From positions 211,286-275,285 of the forward strand of contig NZ_UFQQ01000003.1 of NCBI RefSeq assembly GCF_900218015.1: DNA of 64,000 nt. The letters are read 5' to 3'. The notes beneath the pieces are model-generated. The model was not told the origin of the DNA. It did not search any database and saw only the letters and a list, made by a program, of their open reading frames with translations. Both the position numbers and the translations under genes were made by a program. Shown in pieces: positions 45,701 through 54,763 of the stretch; position 1 is the stretch's first letter; every line of letters starts with the position of its first letter. Source of the DNA: Rhodopseudomonas pentothenatexigens. GTDB lineage: Bacteria > Pseudomonadota > Alphaproteobacteria > Rhizobiales > Xanthobacteraceae.

Positions 45701-47692
45701 GAACCGATGCTGGAGCAGCTCCAGGCGCGGTTCGAATTCCTCAGCCGCACCCCGAACACCCCGGCGCGGTTCACCGAAAGCGCCACCAGGCCGGAAGGTG
45801 AGACCAAGCGGCTGATGCTCGATCGCGCCAATTACTACGCGACCACCGGCGGCCACGGCGCCTGCCGCGGCTGCGGCGAAGTCACCGCAATCCGTCTCGT
45901 CACCTCGACCAACCACGCGATCCACGACAAGCGCCGCAAGGAGCACATCCGCGAGCTGGAGACCCTGATCGATCAGCTCAATGCCAAGCGGGCGCTGGTG
46001 GCCGGCGACGACGCCCGCGCAGCCCGGATCGACCAGACCCTGAAGACGCTGGAGAAGCGGCTGTATCTGTACGAGAGCGGCCCGACCGGCAACGGCCCGT
46101 CCGGCATGGTGATCGCCAACGCCACCGGCTGCTCGAGCGTCTATGCGTCGACCTTCCCGTTCAATCCCTATACCGATCCGTGGGTGAACAGCCTGTTCCA
46201 GGACACGCCGGCGGTCGCCAAGGGCATCTTCGAAGGTCTCACCGCCAAGGCGTCCGAGGACTTCCGGGCGCTGCGCATCGCCAAGCTCGAACTGGCCGAC
46301 GCCTATGATGCGGCCAAGCACGACGGTTACTTCCGTTATTTCGGCTGGAGCGAGTTCACGCCGGAAGAGCGGGCGATGCTGCCGACCGTGCTGAGCATGG
46401 GCGGCGACGGCGCCACCTACGACATCGGCTTCGGCGCGCTGTCGCGTCTGCTCGCCACCAAGACCCCGATCAAGGTCGTGGTGCTGAACACCGGCGCCTA
46501 TTCCAACACCGGCGGCCAGACCTCGACGGCGAGCCTCACCGGCCAGGACAGCGACCTGTCGCGGTTCGGCATCGCCCAGCACGGCAAGCAGGAATCCCGC
46601 AAGGAACTCGGCCTGATCGCCTCGTTCCATCCGAGCGTGTTCGTGGTGCAGACCGCGACCGCGCTGCAGGGCCACTTCCTGAAGAACGTGATGGAGTTCC
46701 TGAACCACACCTCGTCGCCGGCGGTGCTCGACGTCTACACGCCGTGCCAGGCCGAGCACGGCATCGGCGACGCCGCGGCAAGCCGCCAGGCGCGTCTCGC
46801 GGTCGAAAGCCGGATGAATCCGGTGTTCGTTCACGATCCGCGCAAGACCGGCAAGAACGAGCGCGCGTTCTCGCTCGACGGCAACCCCGAAGCCGATCAG
46901 GACTGGGCGACGAAGACGATCGAATATGTCGACGAGGGCGGCAAGCTGCAGCTTCTGAAAACCAAGCTGACGCCGGCCGACTTCGCTCACACCGAAGTCC
47001 GCTTCCGCAAGCAGTTCAAGCCGCTGAAGAAGGATGCGGACGCGCTGCCGATCGACGAATACGTCGCGCTCGATCCGGCCGCGCGTGCCGGCAAGACGCC
47101 GTTCATCACCGCCACCGACGCCGACAAGAAGCTGATCAAGCTGTCGGTCGGCGAGACCGTGGTGGCGTTGGTCGAGGAGCGGCGCAAGTACTGGCGCACC
47201 CTGCAGGTGCTGGCCGGATTCGACGTCCGTGCGCTCGACGAGAGCCACCGCGTCGAGCTGGAGGCGCTGCAGCAGCAGTACGAGGAACAGGTCAAGGCTC
47301 GCGAGTCGTCGCTCGATCAGATCGCGCGCGGCATGAGCGAGCTGGCGGCCTCGTCCAACGCGCCGGCGGCCGGCGGCTTCGGCGCGCTGATGAACGGCTT
47401 TGCGGCGGCTCCGGCGGCGGCAGCGCCGACCAACGGCGCCAAGGCGGCGGGCGGCAACGGCGCCGAGCCGATCCACATCGACGATGCGGATCTCGGCAAG
47501 TGCACCAACTGCAAGAGCTGCTACCAGGACGTGCCGGAAGTGTTCGAACTCACCAAGATCGTCGTCGACGGCGCCCCGAAGGACGTCGCCCACGTCATCC
47601 CGGGCGTGTTCAGCAAGCTCAAGGTGACGCCTGAACTGTCGGCCAAACTGAGCCGCGCAGCGGCCAACTGCGATGCGGAGATCATTCGATGA
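42704..47692 (+). CDS. Pyruvate:ferredoxin oxidoreductase-type enzyme with fused C-terminal ferredoxin domain
   Basis: A 1662-residue single-chain 2-oxoacid oxidoreductase; typical NifJ/PFOR chains are about 1170. Domains in order: N-terminal pyrimidine domain (GYPITPSTEISEIYE, about residues 27-42), domain II, gamma domain (GGYGTIASGKLL, about 550), a two-cluster ferredoxin domain (CTGCMECALVCP about 846, CSGCLECIDVC about 978), GACRGCGE (about 1051), TPP-binding GDGATYDIGFG (about 1233). A helical linker, an Ala-rich linker and a further one-cluster ferredoxin (CTNCKSCYQDVPE, about 1599; last Cys in ANCDAEI) complete it. It would oxidise pyruvate to acetyl-CoA with electrons leaving through the attached ferredoxin. 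Stop overlaps the next gene's ATG (ATGA). A FixK box precedes it. Confidence 0.9.
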   Translation: MNAKYPGIPSVIHGNGAVAQVMGHVCGGVIGYPITPSTEISEIYEAFRSSGGCNVWGKHPFFFEPEGEHSAQSGALGAALTGGKFVSNASSSQGILYGLESHYVTVGKKVGGFVLQVAARVVSKHSLNVMAGHDDVYALLSSGYTILFGSNPQEAADLAAISYKVAATSLIPVANAMDGFATSHMLSEALMPEPELLKEFLGDPAGRIKCPTVAQEMLFGAKGRVFQLKQYLLRHEADFMPTELASLKTFLDDNADTIETDNAGTIVAETLAYVPEELRGQWKRQWINAPEKGTRQLVPALVDIDNPGLTGGVQNQPDFQAGAVDHRTHFANAVPRFVKEAMAEYAALTGREYKPVMTYMCDDAEHVVVGLGSVTDDAEAVAAYLRSQGKKVGVVSIKMLQPFPEAELVEALAGKTAVTVLERSDVTALTQLVTQALCKARENGDAGVRHAGIPALAKLPKITTAIFGLGGHDLQPRDLIACYANMEKQDSAPFVYLGTKFFTENPSPRMEALQSRLKAAYPETQYMALETGQNPNLLPPQAFRIRFHSIGGYGTIASGKLLTDILAGALDMHSKSAPKYGSEKSGAPTNYYITLSPEPVKITNAELEDVEIVISPDHKVFVHTNPLRGLVAGGTFILQTNLTPIEVWRDLPAKARQTIRDKKIKFYVIDAFAVAKRHAPTAELETRMMGIAFIGAVCGNVDRVVADASQEAMLNKIRQQISKKFGAKGGDIVEGNMSVIREGLEATHKVDYDAAEFSEDAIKAAPKAKRDASISASMCRVAAPASAAGFLDPQYYDDVLAAPFRDGTIAEAPVLPGIGMFMPAGSAAAKDKGLFRRNVPEFKADLCTGCMECALVCPDAAIPNAVHDIHELLLTAIKQLDIAPAQQDSLREKVPALTEAIRDVYRQAKDDKPFHDIVAQAAEALNVDNATLNRNFGKLSAALSVYPVARTRPFFDAMEKSQPGTGGLYSVSVDPWKCSGCLECIDVCGPGALVDREQDEPMLEQLQARFEFLSRTPNTPARFTESATRPEGETKRLMLDRANYYATTGGHGACRGCGEVTAIRLVTSTNHAIHDKRRKEHIRELETLIDQLNAKRALVAGDDARAARIDQTLKTLEKRLYLYESGPTGNGPSGMVIANATGCSSVYASTFPFNPYTDPWVNSLFQDTPAVAKGIFEGLTAKASEDFRALRIAKLELADAYDAAKHDGYFRYFGWSEFTPEERAMLPTVLSMGGDGATYDIGFGALSRLLATKTPIKVVVLNTGAYSNTGGQTSTASLTGQDSDLSRFGIAQHGKQESRKELGLIASFHPSVFVVQTATALQGHFLKNVMEFLNHTSSPAVLDVYTPCQAEHGIGDAAASRQARLAVESRMNPVFVHDPRKTGKNERAFSLDGNPEADQDWATKTIEYVDEGGKLQLLKTKLTPADFAHTEVRFRKQFKPLKKDADALPIDEYVALDPAARAGKTPFITATDADKKLIKLSVGETVVALVEERRKYWRTLQVLAGFDVRALDESHRVELEALQQQYEEQVKARESSLDQIARGMSELAASSNAPAAGGFGALMNGFAAAPAAAAPTNGAKAAGGNGAEPIHIDDADLGKCTNCKSCYQDVPEVFELTKIVVDGAPKDVAHVIPGVFSKLKVTPELSAKLSRAAANCDAEIIR

Positions 47693-50523
47693 GCGAGGTC
47701 ACCGGAACGGTCTCCAGCGACGTGCTGCGCTACCAGCAGGCGCGCAGCACGCTGGAAAGCTCCAAGAGCGAACTGGAAGAGCTGCAGAACAGCGAAGCTG
47801 TCGGCGTCTTCCAGAAGCAGCTCGCGCTGTTGCAGAAGCGCCTGGTCAACGACCCGGCGTCGCTGCGCAACATGTTCATCGCCGACGGCACCCAGGCGAT
47901 CGTCTGGGAATTCCAGCAGCCGGAGCTGGGTGAAGCCTTCACCACCACGCTGTGGAATCTGCTCGCCCGCGGCGACGACATGTCGACGATCCTGCAGCGC
48001 TTCATCTGGGCGCTGCCGCTGAAGTTCAAGCGCAAGTTCATCAAGGCGATCGACGTGCATCTGCGCGGCCGCTACCCGATGTTCGAGAACCTGTCGGAAG
48101 GCTGGCCGGGCGAGGCGTTCATCCCGCCCTACATCCGTCCGGCGGAAGAGCGCGCGATCGACTTCGAACTCGTCAACCAGGGCTATCTCGGCTACCAGTC
48201 GATCGGCTACTCCTTGCGCGAGTGCGAGCTGTTCGTCTGGCTCGAAGTGATGCGCGACAAGCAGTGCGACGACAAGCCGTGCGAACTCGGCGTGCTGATC
48301 CAGGGCAAGAAGGAGCCGAAGGGCGGTTGCCCGGTGAAGATCCACATCCCCGAGATGCTGGACCTGCTCGGCAACGGCAAGCACCGCGAAGCCTTGGAGC
48401 TGATCGAGAGCTGCAACCCGCTGCCGAACGTCACCGGCCGCGTCTGCCCGCAGGAACTGCAGTGCCAGGGCGTCTGCACCCACACCAAGCGGCCGATCGA
48501 GATCGGCCAGATCGAATGGTATCTGCCCGAGCATCAGAAGCTCACCAACCCGAACGCCAATGAGCGCTTCGCCGGCCGGATCTCGCCGTGGGCCGCGGCG
48601 GTGAAGCCGCCGATCGCGGTGGTCGGCTCCGGCCCGTCCGGCCTGATCAACGCTTACTTGCTGGCGGTCGAAGGTTTTCCGGTCACGATCTTCGAGGCGT
48701 TCCACGATCTCGGCGGCGTGCTGCGCTACGGCATTCCTGAATTCCGGCTGCCCAATACGCTGATCGACGATGTGGTCGAGAAGATCATCCTGCTCGGCGG
48801 CCGCTTCGTGAAGAATTTTGTGGTCGGCAAGACGGCGACGCTCGAAGACCTGAAAGCCGAAGGCTTCTGGAAGATCTTCGTCGGCACCGGCGCCGGCCTG
48901 CCGACCTTCATGAACGTGCCCGGCGAGCATCTGCTCGGCGTGATGTCGGCCAACGAGTTCCTGACCCGCGTCAATCTGATGCGCGGCCTCGACGATCGCT
49001 ACGAGACGCCGCTGCCGGAAGTCAAAGACAAGAACGTGTTCGTGATCGGCGGCGGCAACACCGCGATGGATGCGGCGCGCACCGCCAAGCGGCTCGGCGG
49101 CAACGTCACCATCGTGTATCGCCGCACCAAGAGCGAGATGCCGGCCCGCGTCGAGGAGCTGCATCACGCGCTGGAAGAGAACATCAACCTCGCGGTGCTG
49201 CGCGCGCCGCGCGAATTCATCGGCGACGACCACACCCATTTCGTCACCCACGCGCTGCTCGACGTCAACGAGCTCGGCGAGCCCGACAAGTCCGGTCGCC
49301 GCAGCCCGAAGCCGACCGGGCAGATCGAGCGGGTGCCGGTCGACCTCGTGATCATGGCGCTGGGCAACACCGCCAACCCGATCATGAAGGACGCCGAGCC
49401 GGGCCTGAAGACCAACAAATGGGGCACCATCGAGGTCGAAGAAGGCTCGCAGCGGACCTCGATCAAGGACGTCTACACCGGCGGCGACGCTGCCCGCGGC
49501 GGCTCCACCGCGATCCGCGCGGCCGGCGACGGCCAGGCGGCGGCGCGCGAGATCGTCGGCGAGATTCCGTTCACCCCGGCCGAGATCAAGGACAGGGTCG
49601 AACGCGCCGCGAAGTACACCGAGCTCGGCCAGGTGGCGCAGACGATCGTGAACAAGGTGCCGCTGGCCGGCGGCATCGTCGAGTTCACCGTGCGGGCCCC
49701 GATGGTGGCGCGCTCGGCCCAGGCCGGACAGTTCGTCCGCGTGCTGCCGTGGGAGAAGGGCGAACTGATCCCGCTGACCCTGGCCGATTGGGACGCCGAG
49801 AAAGGCACCATCGACCTCGTCGTGCAGGGCATGGGCACCTCGTCGCTGGAGATCAACCGGATGGCGATCGGCGACGCGTTCAGCGGCGTCGCCGGCCCGC
49901 TCGGCCGCGCCTCCGAGTTGCACCGCTACGAGGGCAACCAGACCGTGGTGTTCTGCGCCGGCGGCGTCGGCCTGCCGCCGGTCTATCCGATCATGCGCGA
50001 GCACCTGCGGCTCGGCAACCACGTGACGCTGATCTCCGGCTTCCGCGCCAAGGAGTTCCTGTTCTGGACCGGCGACGACGAGCGCGTCGGCAAGCTGAAG
50101 CAGGAGTTCGGCGACCAGCTGTCGCTGATCTACACCACCAATGACGGCTCCTACGGCGTCAAAGGCTTCGTCACCGGCCCGCTCGAGGAAATGATGAAGG
50201 CCAACCAGGAAGGCAAAGGCCGCACCATCGCCGAGGTGATCGCGATCGGCCCGCCGCTGATGATGCGGGCGGTCTCCGACCTCACCAAGCCGTATGGTGT
50301 GAAGACCGTGGCGAGCCTCAACTCGATCATGGTGGATGCGACGGGGATGTGCGGCGCCTGCATGGTGCCGGTGACGATCGACGGCAAGCTGGTGCGCAAG
50401 CACGCCTGCATCGACGGCCCGGAAATCGACGCCCACATCATCGACTGGGACAAGTTCCTGCCGCGCTTCAACGCCTTCAAGACGCAGGAACTGGAGAGCA
50501 AGAAGAAGCACGGGTTCGCGTAA
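47689..50523 (+). CDS. Fused NfnB-NfnA-like (GltD-like plus FNR-like) flavoprotein
   Basis: A 944-residue fusion. Residues 1-180 are a helical region I do not recognise. About 190-270 is the GltD/NfnB N-terminal Fe-S domain (CNPLPNVTGRVCPQE, then CQGVC). About 300-620 is the FAD and NAD(P) domain: AVVGSGPSGL, LGGVLRYGIPEFRLP, VFVIGGGNTAMDAA, YTGGDAARGGST. About 640-944 is an NfnA/SudB-like FNR module ending with the 2Fe-2S ligand set (DATGMCGACMV, then HACIDGPEIDAH). NfnAB couples NADH, NADPH and ferredoxin by flavin bifurcation. Four-base overlap with the upstream gene implies the two form one electron-transfer complex. Direction of electron flow is inference. Confidence 0.87.
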   Translation: MSEVTGTVSSDVLRYQQARSTLESSKSELEELQNSEAVGVFQKQLALLQKRLVNDPASLRNMFIADGTQAIVWEFQQPELGEAFTTTLWNLLARGDDMSTILQRFIWALPLKFKRKFIKAIDVHLRGRYPMFENLSEGWPGEAFIPPYIRPAEERAIDFELVNQGYLGYQSIGYSLRECELFVWLEVMRDKQCDDKPCELGVLIQGKKEPKGGCPVKIHIPEMLDLLGNGKHREALELIESCNPLPNVTGRVCPQELQCQGVCTHTKRPIEIGQIEWYLPEHQKLTNPNANERFAGRISPWAAAVKPPIAVVGSGPSGLINAYLLAVEGFPVTIFEAFHDLGGVLRYGIPEFRLPNTLIDDVVEKIILLGGRFVKNFVVGKTATLEDLKAEGFWKIFVGTGAGLPTFMNVPGEHLLGVMSANEFLTRVNLMRGLDDRYETPLPEVKDKNVFVIGGGNTAMDAARTAKRLGGNVTIVYRRTKSEMPARVEELHHALEENINLAVLRAPREFIGDDHTHFVTHALLDVNELGEPDKSGRRSPKPTGQIERVPVDLVIMALGNTANPIMKDAEPGLKTNKWGTIEVEEGSQRTSIKDVYTGGDAARGGSTAIRAAGDGQAAAREIVGEIPFTPAEIKDRVERAAKYTELGQVAQTIVNKVPLAGGIVEFTVRAPMVARSAQAGQFVRVLPWEKGELIPLTLADWDAEKGTIDLVVQGMGTSSLEINRMAIGDAFSGVAGPLGRASELHRYEGNQTVVFCAGGVGLPPVYPIMREHLRLGNHVTLISGFRAKEFLFWTGDDERVGKLKQEFGDQLSLIYTTNDGSYGVKGFVTGPLEEMMKANQEGKGRTIAEVIAIGPPLMMRAVSDLTKPYGVKTVASLNSIMVDATGMCGACMVPVTIDGKLVRKHACIDGPEIDAHIIDWDKFLPRFNAFKTQELESKKKHGFA

Positions 50524-50552
50524 GCGCGCGCCGTTCTACGCATCCCCACCCA

Positions 50553-50640
50553 CGTCATGCCCGGGCTCGTCCCGGGCATCCACGTCTTGGGGCGTCACTA
50601 CGCCGACGCGTGGATGGCCGGGACAAGCCCGGCCATGACG
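50553..50640. repeat. Palindromic repeat, family A
   Basis: Left end CGTCATGCCCGGGCTCGTCC, right end GGGACAAGCCCGGCCATGACG. Fills the spacer between the Nfn-like gene and polA. Confidence 0.85.
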
Positions 50641-50696
50641 GTTTCCCATCGACGAGAAGGGGTGCCAAACGCCTCCGGACCGCCTAGATTGCGGCC

Positions 50697-53600
50697 ATGC
50701 CGAAAACGCCCAAGTCCGCCGCCGCGACGCCCGCCGCTTCGTCCATCCCGTCCCCCGCCCCCGCCGGCATCAGGCCGCCCGGCAAGGGCGACCATGTGTT
50801 CCTGGTCGACGGCTCGTCCTACATTTTCCGCGCCTATCACGCGCTGCCGCCGCTGAACCGCAAATCTGACGGGCTGCAGGTCAATGCCGTGCTCGGCTTC
50901 TGCAACATGCTGTGGAAGCTGCTCCGCGACATGCCGCCGGACAACCGGCCGACGCATCTGGCGATCATCTTCGACAAGTCGGAAGTCACCTTCCGCAACG
51001 AGCTCTACCCCGAATACAAGGCGCACCGGCCGCCGGCGCCGGAGGATCTGATCCCGCAATTCGGCCTGATCCGCGAAGCGGTGCGGGCGTTCGATCTGCC
51101 GTGCCTGGAACAGTCCGGCTTCGAGGCCGACGATTTGATCGCCACTTACGTGCGCGAGGCCTGCGAGGCCGGGGCGACGGCGACGATCGTGTCGTCCGAC
51201 AAGGACCTGATGCAGCTCGTGACCGACTGCGTGGTGATGTACGACACCATGAAGGACCGCCGCATCGGCGTGCCGGAGGTGATCGAGAAATTCGGCGTGC
51301 CGCCGGCCAAGGTCGTCGAGGTCCAGGCGCTGGCCGGCGACAGCGTCGACAACGTGCCGGGCGTGCCGGGCATCGGCATCAAGACCGCGGCGCAGCTGAT
51401 CAACGAATATGGCGACCTCGACACGCTGCTGGCGCGCGCCGCCGAGATCAAGCAGCCGAAGCGGCGCGAGGCGCTGATCGAGAACGCCGAGAAGGCGCGG
51501 ATCTCGCGCAAGCTGGTGCTGCTCGACGACCATGTAAAGTTAGAGGTGCCGCTCGCCGAGCTCGCAGTGCACGAGCCCGACGCGCGCAAACTGGTGGCGT
51601 TCCTCAAGGCGATGGAATTCACCACGCTGACGCGGCGCGTCGCTGAGTATGCGCAGATTGATCCGTCGGACGTGGAGGCGGAGACGGCGCTCAAGTCGGC
51701 GGTGCCGCCGCTTGGGAAGAGTGTCGCCGGTCCGAGCGACGATTTGTTTGCGGGGCAAGAGCCCTCACCCCAGCCCTCTCCCGCAAGCGGGAGAGGGGGC
51801 GCGCCGGCCTCGGGGCCGCTCAATGCGGGCCGCGGGCGCGACGGCAAGGCGGGCGTGGTGCTGTCGCCGGAGGCGCTGGTGGCGGCGCGGGCCGAGGCGG
51901 CGCGCAAGGTCCCGGTCGACCGCACCGCGTACAAGACGCTGCACAGCCTGGACGAGTTGCACGCTTTCATCGCCCGCATCCACGACAGCGGCGTGGTGGC
52001 GCTGGAAGCGGTCGCGACCTCGATCGATCCGATGCAGGCGGAGCTGACCGGCGTTGCACTGGCGCTCGGCCCGAACGATGCCTGCTACATCCCGCTCGCG
52101 CACAAGCAGGCCGGCGATGGCGACGGCCTGTTCGCCGCCGGCCTTGCGCCCGATCAGATCGGCACCCGCGACGCGCTCGATGCGCTGAAGCCGATCCTGG
52201 AATCCGCCGGCATCGCCAAGGTTGGGTTTGCGATCAAGTTCGCCGCGGTACTGCTGGCGCAGCACGGCCTGACCTTGCGCAACATCGACGATCCGCAACT
52301 GATGTCCTACGCGCTCGATGCCGGCCGCGGCAGCCATGGGCTCGACGCGCTCTCTGAGAGCAATCTCGGCCATACGCTGCACACGCTGACCGAGCTGACC
52401 GGCACCGGCAAAAACAAGATCGGCTTCGATCAGGTCGGAATCGATCGCGCCACCGCCTATGCGGCCGAGCGCGCCGACGTGGCGTTGCGGCTGGCGCGCG
52501 TGCTGAAGCCGCGGCTGGTCGCAGGCGGCATGACCGCGGTGTACGAGACGCTGGAACGGCCGCTGGTCGGCGTGCTGGCGCGGATGGAGCGGCGCGGCAT
52601 CTCGATCGACCGGCAGGTGCTGTCGCGGCTGTCGTCCGACTTCGCCCAGACCGCGGCGCGGATCGAGGCCGAGATCCGCGAACTCGCCGGCGAGGACATC
52701 AACATCGGCAGCCCGAAGCAGCTCGGCGACATCCTGTTCGGCAAGATGGGGCTGCCCGGCGGCAGCAAGACCAAGACCGGCGCGTGGTCGACCTCGGCGC
52801 AGGTGCTGGATGAGCTCGCCGAGCAGGGCCATGAATTCCCGAAGAAGATTCTGGAGTGGCGGCAGGTCAGCAAGCTGCGCTCGACCTACACCGATGCGCT
52901 GCCGACTTACGTGCATCCGCAGACCCATCGCGTCCACACCACCTACGCGCTCGCCGCGACGACGACGGGCCGTCTGTCGTCGAACGAGCCGAACCTGCAG
53001 AACATCCCGGTACGCACCGAGGACGGCCGTAAGATCCGCCGCGCCTTCGTGGCGACGCCCGGCCATAAGCTGGTATCGGCGGACTATTCGCAGATCGAGC
53101 TGCGGCTCTTATCCGAAGTCGCCGACGTCCCGGCTTTGCGAAAAGCGTTTCAGGACGGCATCGACATTCACGCCATGACCGCATCCGAAATGTTCGGCGT
53201 CCCGGTCGAAGGCATGCCGTCGGAGATCCGCCGCCGGGCGAAAGCGATCAATTTCGGCATCATCTACGGCATCTCGGCGTTCGGCCTTGCCAATCAGCTC
53301 GGCATCCCACGCGAGGAAGCCGGCGCCTACATCAAGCGCTACTTCGAACGCTTTCCGGGCATCCGCGCCTATATGGACGAGACCCGCGATTTCTGCCGCA
53401 CGCATGGTTACGTCACCACGCTGTTCGGCCGCAAATGCCACTACCCGGACATCAAGGCCTCGAACCCGTCGATCCGCGCCTTCAACGAACGCGCCGCGAT
53501 CAATGCCCGGCTGCAGGGCTCCGCCGCCGACATCATCCGCCGCGCCATGGTGCGGATGGAGGACGCGCTGGCTGAGAAGAAGCTCAGCGCCCAGATGCTG

Positions 53601-53768
53601 CTGCAGGTCCACGACGAACTGATCTTCGAAGTGCCGGAAGCCGAGGTCGAGGCGACGCTGCCGGTCGTGCGCTCCGTGATGCAGGACGCGCCGTTCCCGG
53701 CGGTGATCCTCAACGTCCCGCTGCAGGTCGATGCACGGGCGGCGGATAATTGGGACGAGGCGCATTAG
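50697..53768 (+). CDS. polA: DNA polymerase I, proofreading site apparently inactive
   Basis: A 1023-residue polymerase for lagging-strand processing and repair. The 5' nuclease domain (residues about 30-330) is intact (LVDGSSYIFRAYHALPP, GFEADDLIATY, GVPGIGIKTA). A low-complexity linker at 350-400 contains an in-frame copy of the family C repeat. The 3'-5' exonuclease-like domain (about 405-610) has lost all four acidic residues when set against E. coli: D355 to E437, E357 to V439, D424 to A516, D501 to R592. The polymerase domain is intact (SADYSQIELRLLSEV, RRRAKAINFGIIYG, LLQVHDELIFEVPE). It should act like Taq polymerase, with 5' nuclease but no proofreading. Confidence 0.95.
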   Translation: MPKTPKSAAATPAASSIPSPAPAGIRPPGKGDHVFLVDGSSYIFRAYHALPPLNRKSDGLQVNAVLGFCNMLWKLLRDMPPDNRPTHLAIIFDKSEVTFRNELYPEYKAHRPPAPEDLIPQFGLIREAVRAFDLPCLEQSGFEADDLIATYVREACEAGATATIVSSDKDLMQLVTDCVVMYDTMKDRRIGVPEVIEKFGVPPAKVVEVQALAGDSVDNVPGVPGIGIKTAAQLINEYGDLDTLLARAAEIKQPKRREALIENAEKARISRKLVLLDDHVKLEVPLAELAVHEPDARKLVAFLKAMEFTTLTRRVAEYAQIDPSDVEAETALKSAVPPLGKSVAGPSDDLFAGQEPSPQPSPASGRGGAPASGPLNAGRGRDGKAGVVLSPEALVAARAEAARKVPVDRTAYKTLHSLDELHAFIARIHDSGVVALEAVATSIDPMQAELTGVALALGPNDACYIPLAHKQAGDGDGLFAAGLAPDQIGTRDALDALKPILESAGIAKVGFAIKFAAVLLAQHGLTLRNIDDPQLMSYALDAGRGSHGLDALSESNLGHTLHTLTELTGTGKNKIGFDQVGIDRATAYAAERADVALRLARVLKPRLVAGGMTAVYETLERPLVGVLARMERRGISIDRQVLSRLSSDFAQTAARIEAEIRELAGEDINIGSPKQLGDILFGKMGLPGGSKTKTGAWSTSAQVLDELAEQGHEFPKKILEWRQVSKLRSTYTDALPTYVHPQTHRVHTTYALAATTTGRLSSNEPNLQNIPVRTEDGRKIRRAFVATPGHKLVSADYSQIELRLLSEVADVPALRKAFQDGIDIHAMTASEMFGVPVEGMPSEIRRRAKAINFGIIYGISAFGLANQLGIPREEAGAYIKRYFERFPGIRAYMDETRDFCRTHGYVTTLFGRKCHYPDIKASNPSIRAFNERAAINARLQGSAADIIRRAMVRMEDALAEKKLSAQMLLQVHDELIFEVPEAEVEATLPVVRSVMQDAPFPAVILNVPLQVDARAADNWDEAH
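51762..51805. repeat. Family C palindromic repeat inside polA
   Basis: CCCTCACCCCAGCCCTCTCC continuing to GCAAGCGGGAGAGGG; it matches the right end of the intergenic copies at 39394-39542 and 53816-53945. Here it is translated in frame as PSPQPSPASGRGG in the linker between the nuclease domains. Confidence 0.8.
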
Positions 53769-53815
53769 TACCAACGGTTCGGTGGGAAGTACTGATCCGC
53801 GGCGGGCATTGAGCA

Positions 53816-53945
53816 ACCTCTCCCGCTTGCGGGAGAGGTCGACGCGCGAAGCGCGGCGGGTGAGGGCACTCCTCTCCGCGCAACGCCAACTCAGTGCTCG
53901 GGGCGCCCTCACCCCAGCCCTCTCCCGCAGGCGGGAGAGGGAGCG
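53816..53945. repeat. Palindromic repeat, family C, in the polA-pyrE gap
   Basis: Left hairpin ACCTCTCCCGCTTGCGGGAG, right hairpin CCCTCTCCCGCAGGCGGGAG. It occupies most of the 329-base gap 53769-54097; the rest shows nothing recognisable. Confidence 0.85.
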
Positions 53946-54097
53946 CGCTGTGCCAGGGGCGCTGCTGCGGACAAACGACGGGCGCTGTAGGCGTTTGCCC
54001 CGTTGATACCTTCCTCGCGCCGCTGGCATCGGCGCGGTCTCGGGGATAGATTGCGGCGTTTTCCGTAAAGCTGAAGCTGAAGCCAGAGAGTCCGCCC

Positions 54098-54661
54098 GTG
54101 TCCAAATCCGCGTCCCGCGCCCGCCTTGCCGACATCATCCGCACCCGTTCGTTCGGTCGGGGGGAGATCACGCTCGCGTCGGGGCGGAAGAGCGACTTCT
54201 ATTTCAACCTGAAGCCGACGATGCTCGATCCGGAGGGGGCGGCGCTGCTCGCCGAATTGACCTACGAGGCGCTGCGCGACGAGAAGGTCGATTACGTCGG
54301 CGGGCTGGAGATGGGCGCGGTGCCGCTGGCCGGCGCGATCGCGCAGCTGTCGTGGCTGAAGAACCACCCGATCGCGGCGTTCTTCGTGCGCAAGAAGCCG
54401 AAGGAACACGGCGCGCGGCTGTCGGTCGAAGGGCTGGCCAAGGGCGAGAGCCTGGCCGGCAAGCGCTGCGTGATCGTCGAAGACGTCACCACCACCGGCG
54501 GCTCGGCCATCAAGGCGGTCGAAGCGGTGAAGGAATCCGGCGCCGAGATCGTGCTGGTGCTGACGATGGTCGACCGCGAGGAGGGCGCTGCCGAAGCCTT
54601 CGCCGCAGCCGGGCTGCCGTTCCGGTCGCTGTACAAGGCCAGCGAGTTCCTCAACGCCTGA
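54098..54661 (+). CDS. pyrE: Orotate phosphoribosyltransferase
   Basis: A 187-residue type I PRTase of pyrimidine synthesis, joining orotate and PRPP to OMP. The hood contact [16 protein letters not shown] (about residues 24-39), the flexible loop [10 protein letters not shown] and the PRPP loop [15 protein letters not shown] (about 126-140) are all present. The start is GTG 54098 with AGAGAG upstream; no ATG fits better. It is not next to other pyr genes. Confidence 0.93.
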   Translation: MSKSASRARLADIIRTRSFGRGEITLASGRKSDFYFNLKPTMLDPEGAALLAELTYEALRDEKVDYVGGLEMGAVPLAGAIAQLSWLKNHPIAAFFVRKKPKEHGARLSVEGLAKGESLAGKRCVIVEDVTTTGGSAIKAVEAVKESGAEIVLVLTMVDREEGAAEAFAAAGLPFRSLYKASEFLNA

Positions 54662-54763
54662 GTCTCACTGAGGCCGCCGGAAACCCGGCGTTTACCATCC
54701 CATTCTAAAGTCGCAACCGACAGCGGCCTCGCCGCGGGGTGGTTGCGTCGGTGGAGTGGGCGT

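Noticed and set aside
42731..47593. Minus-strand open frame of 1620 codons opposite the pyruvate oxidoreductase gene
   Set aside because: Antisense shadow with no recognisable motif; the plus strand has full domain matches.
47521..50511. Minus-strand open frame of 996 codons opposite the Nfn-like gene
   Set aside because: Antisense shadow for the same reason.
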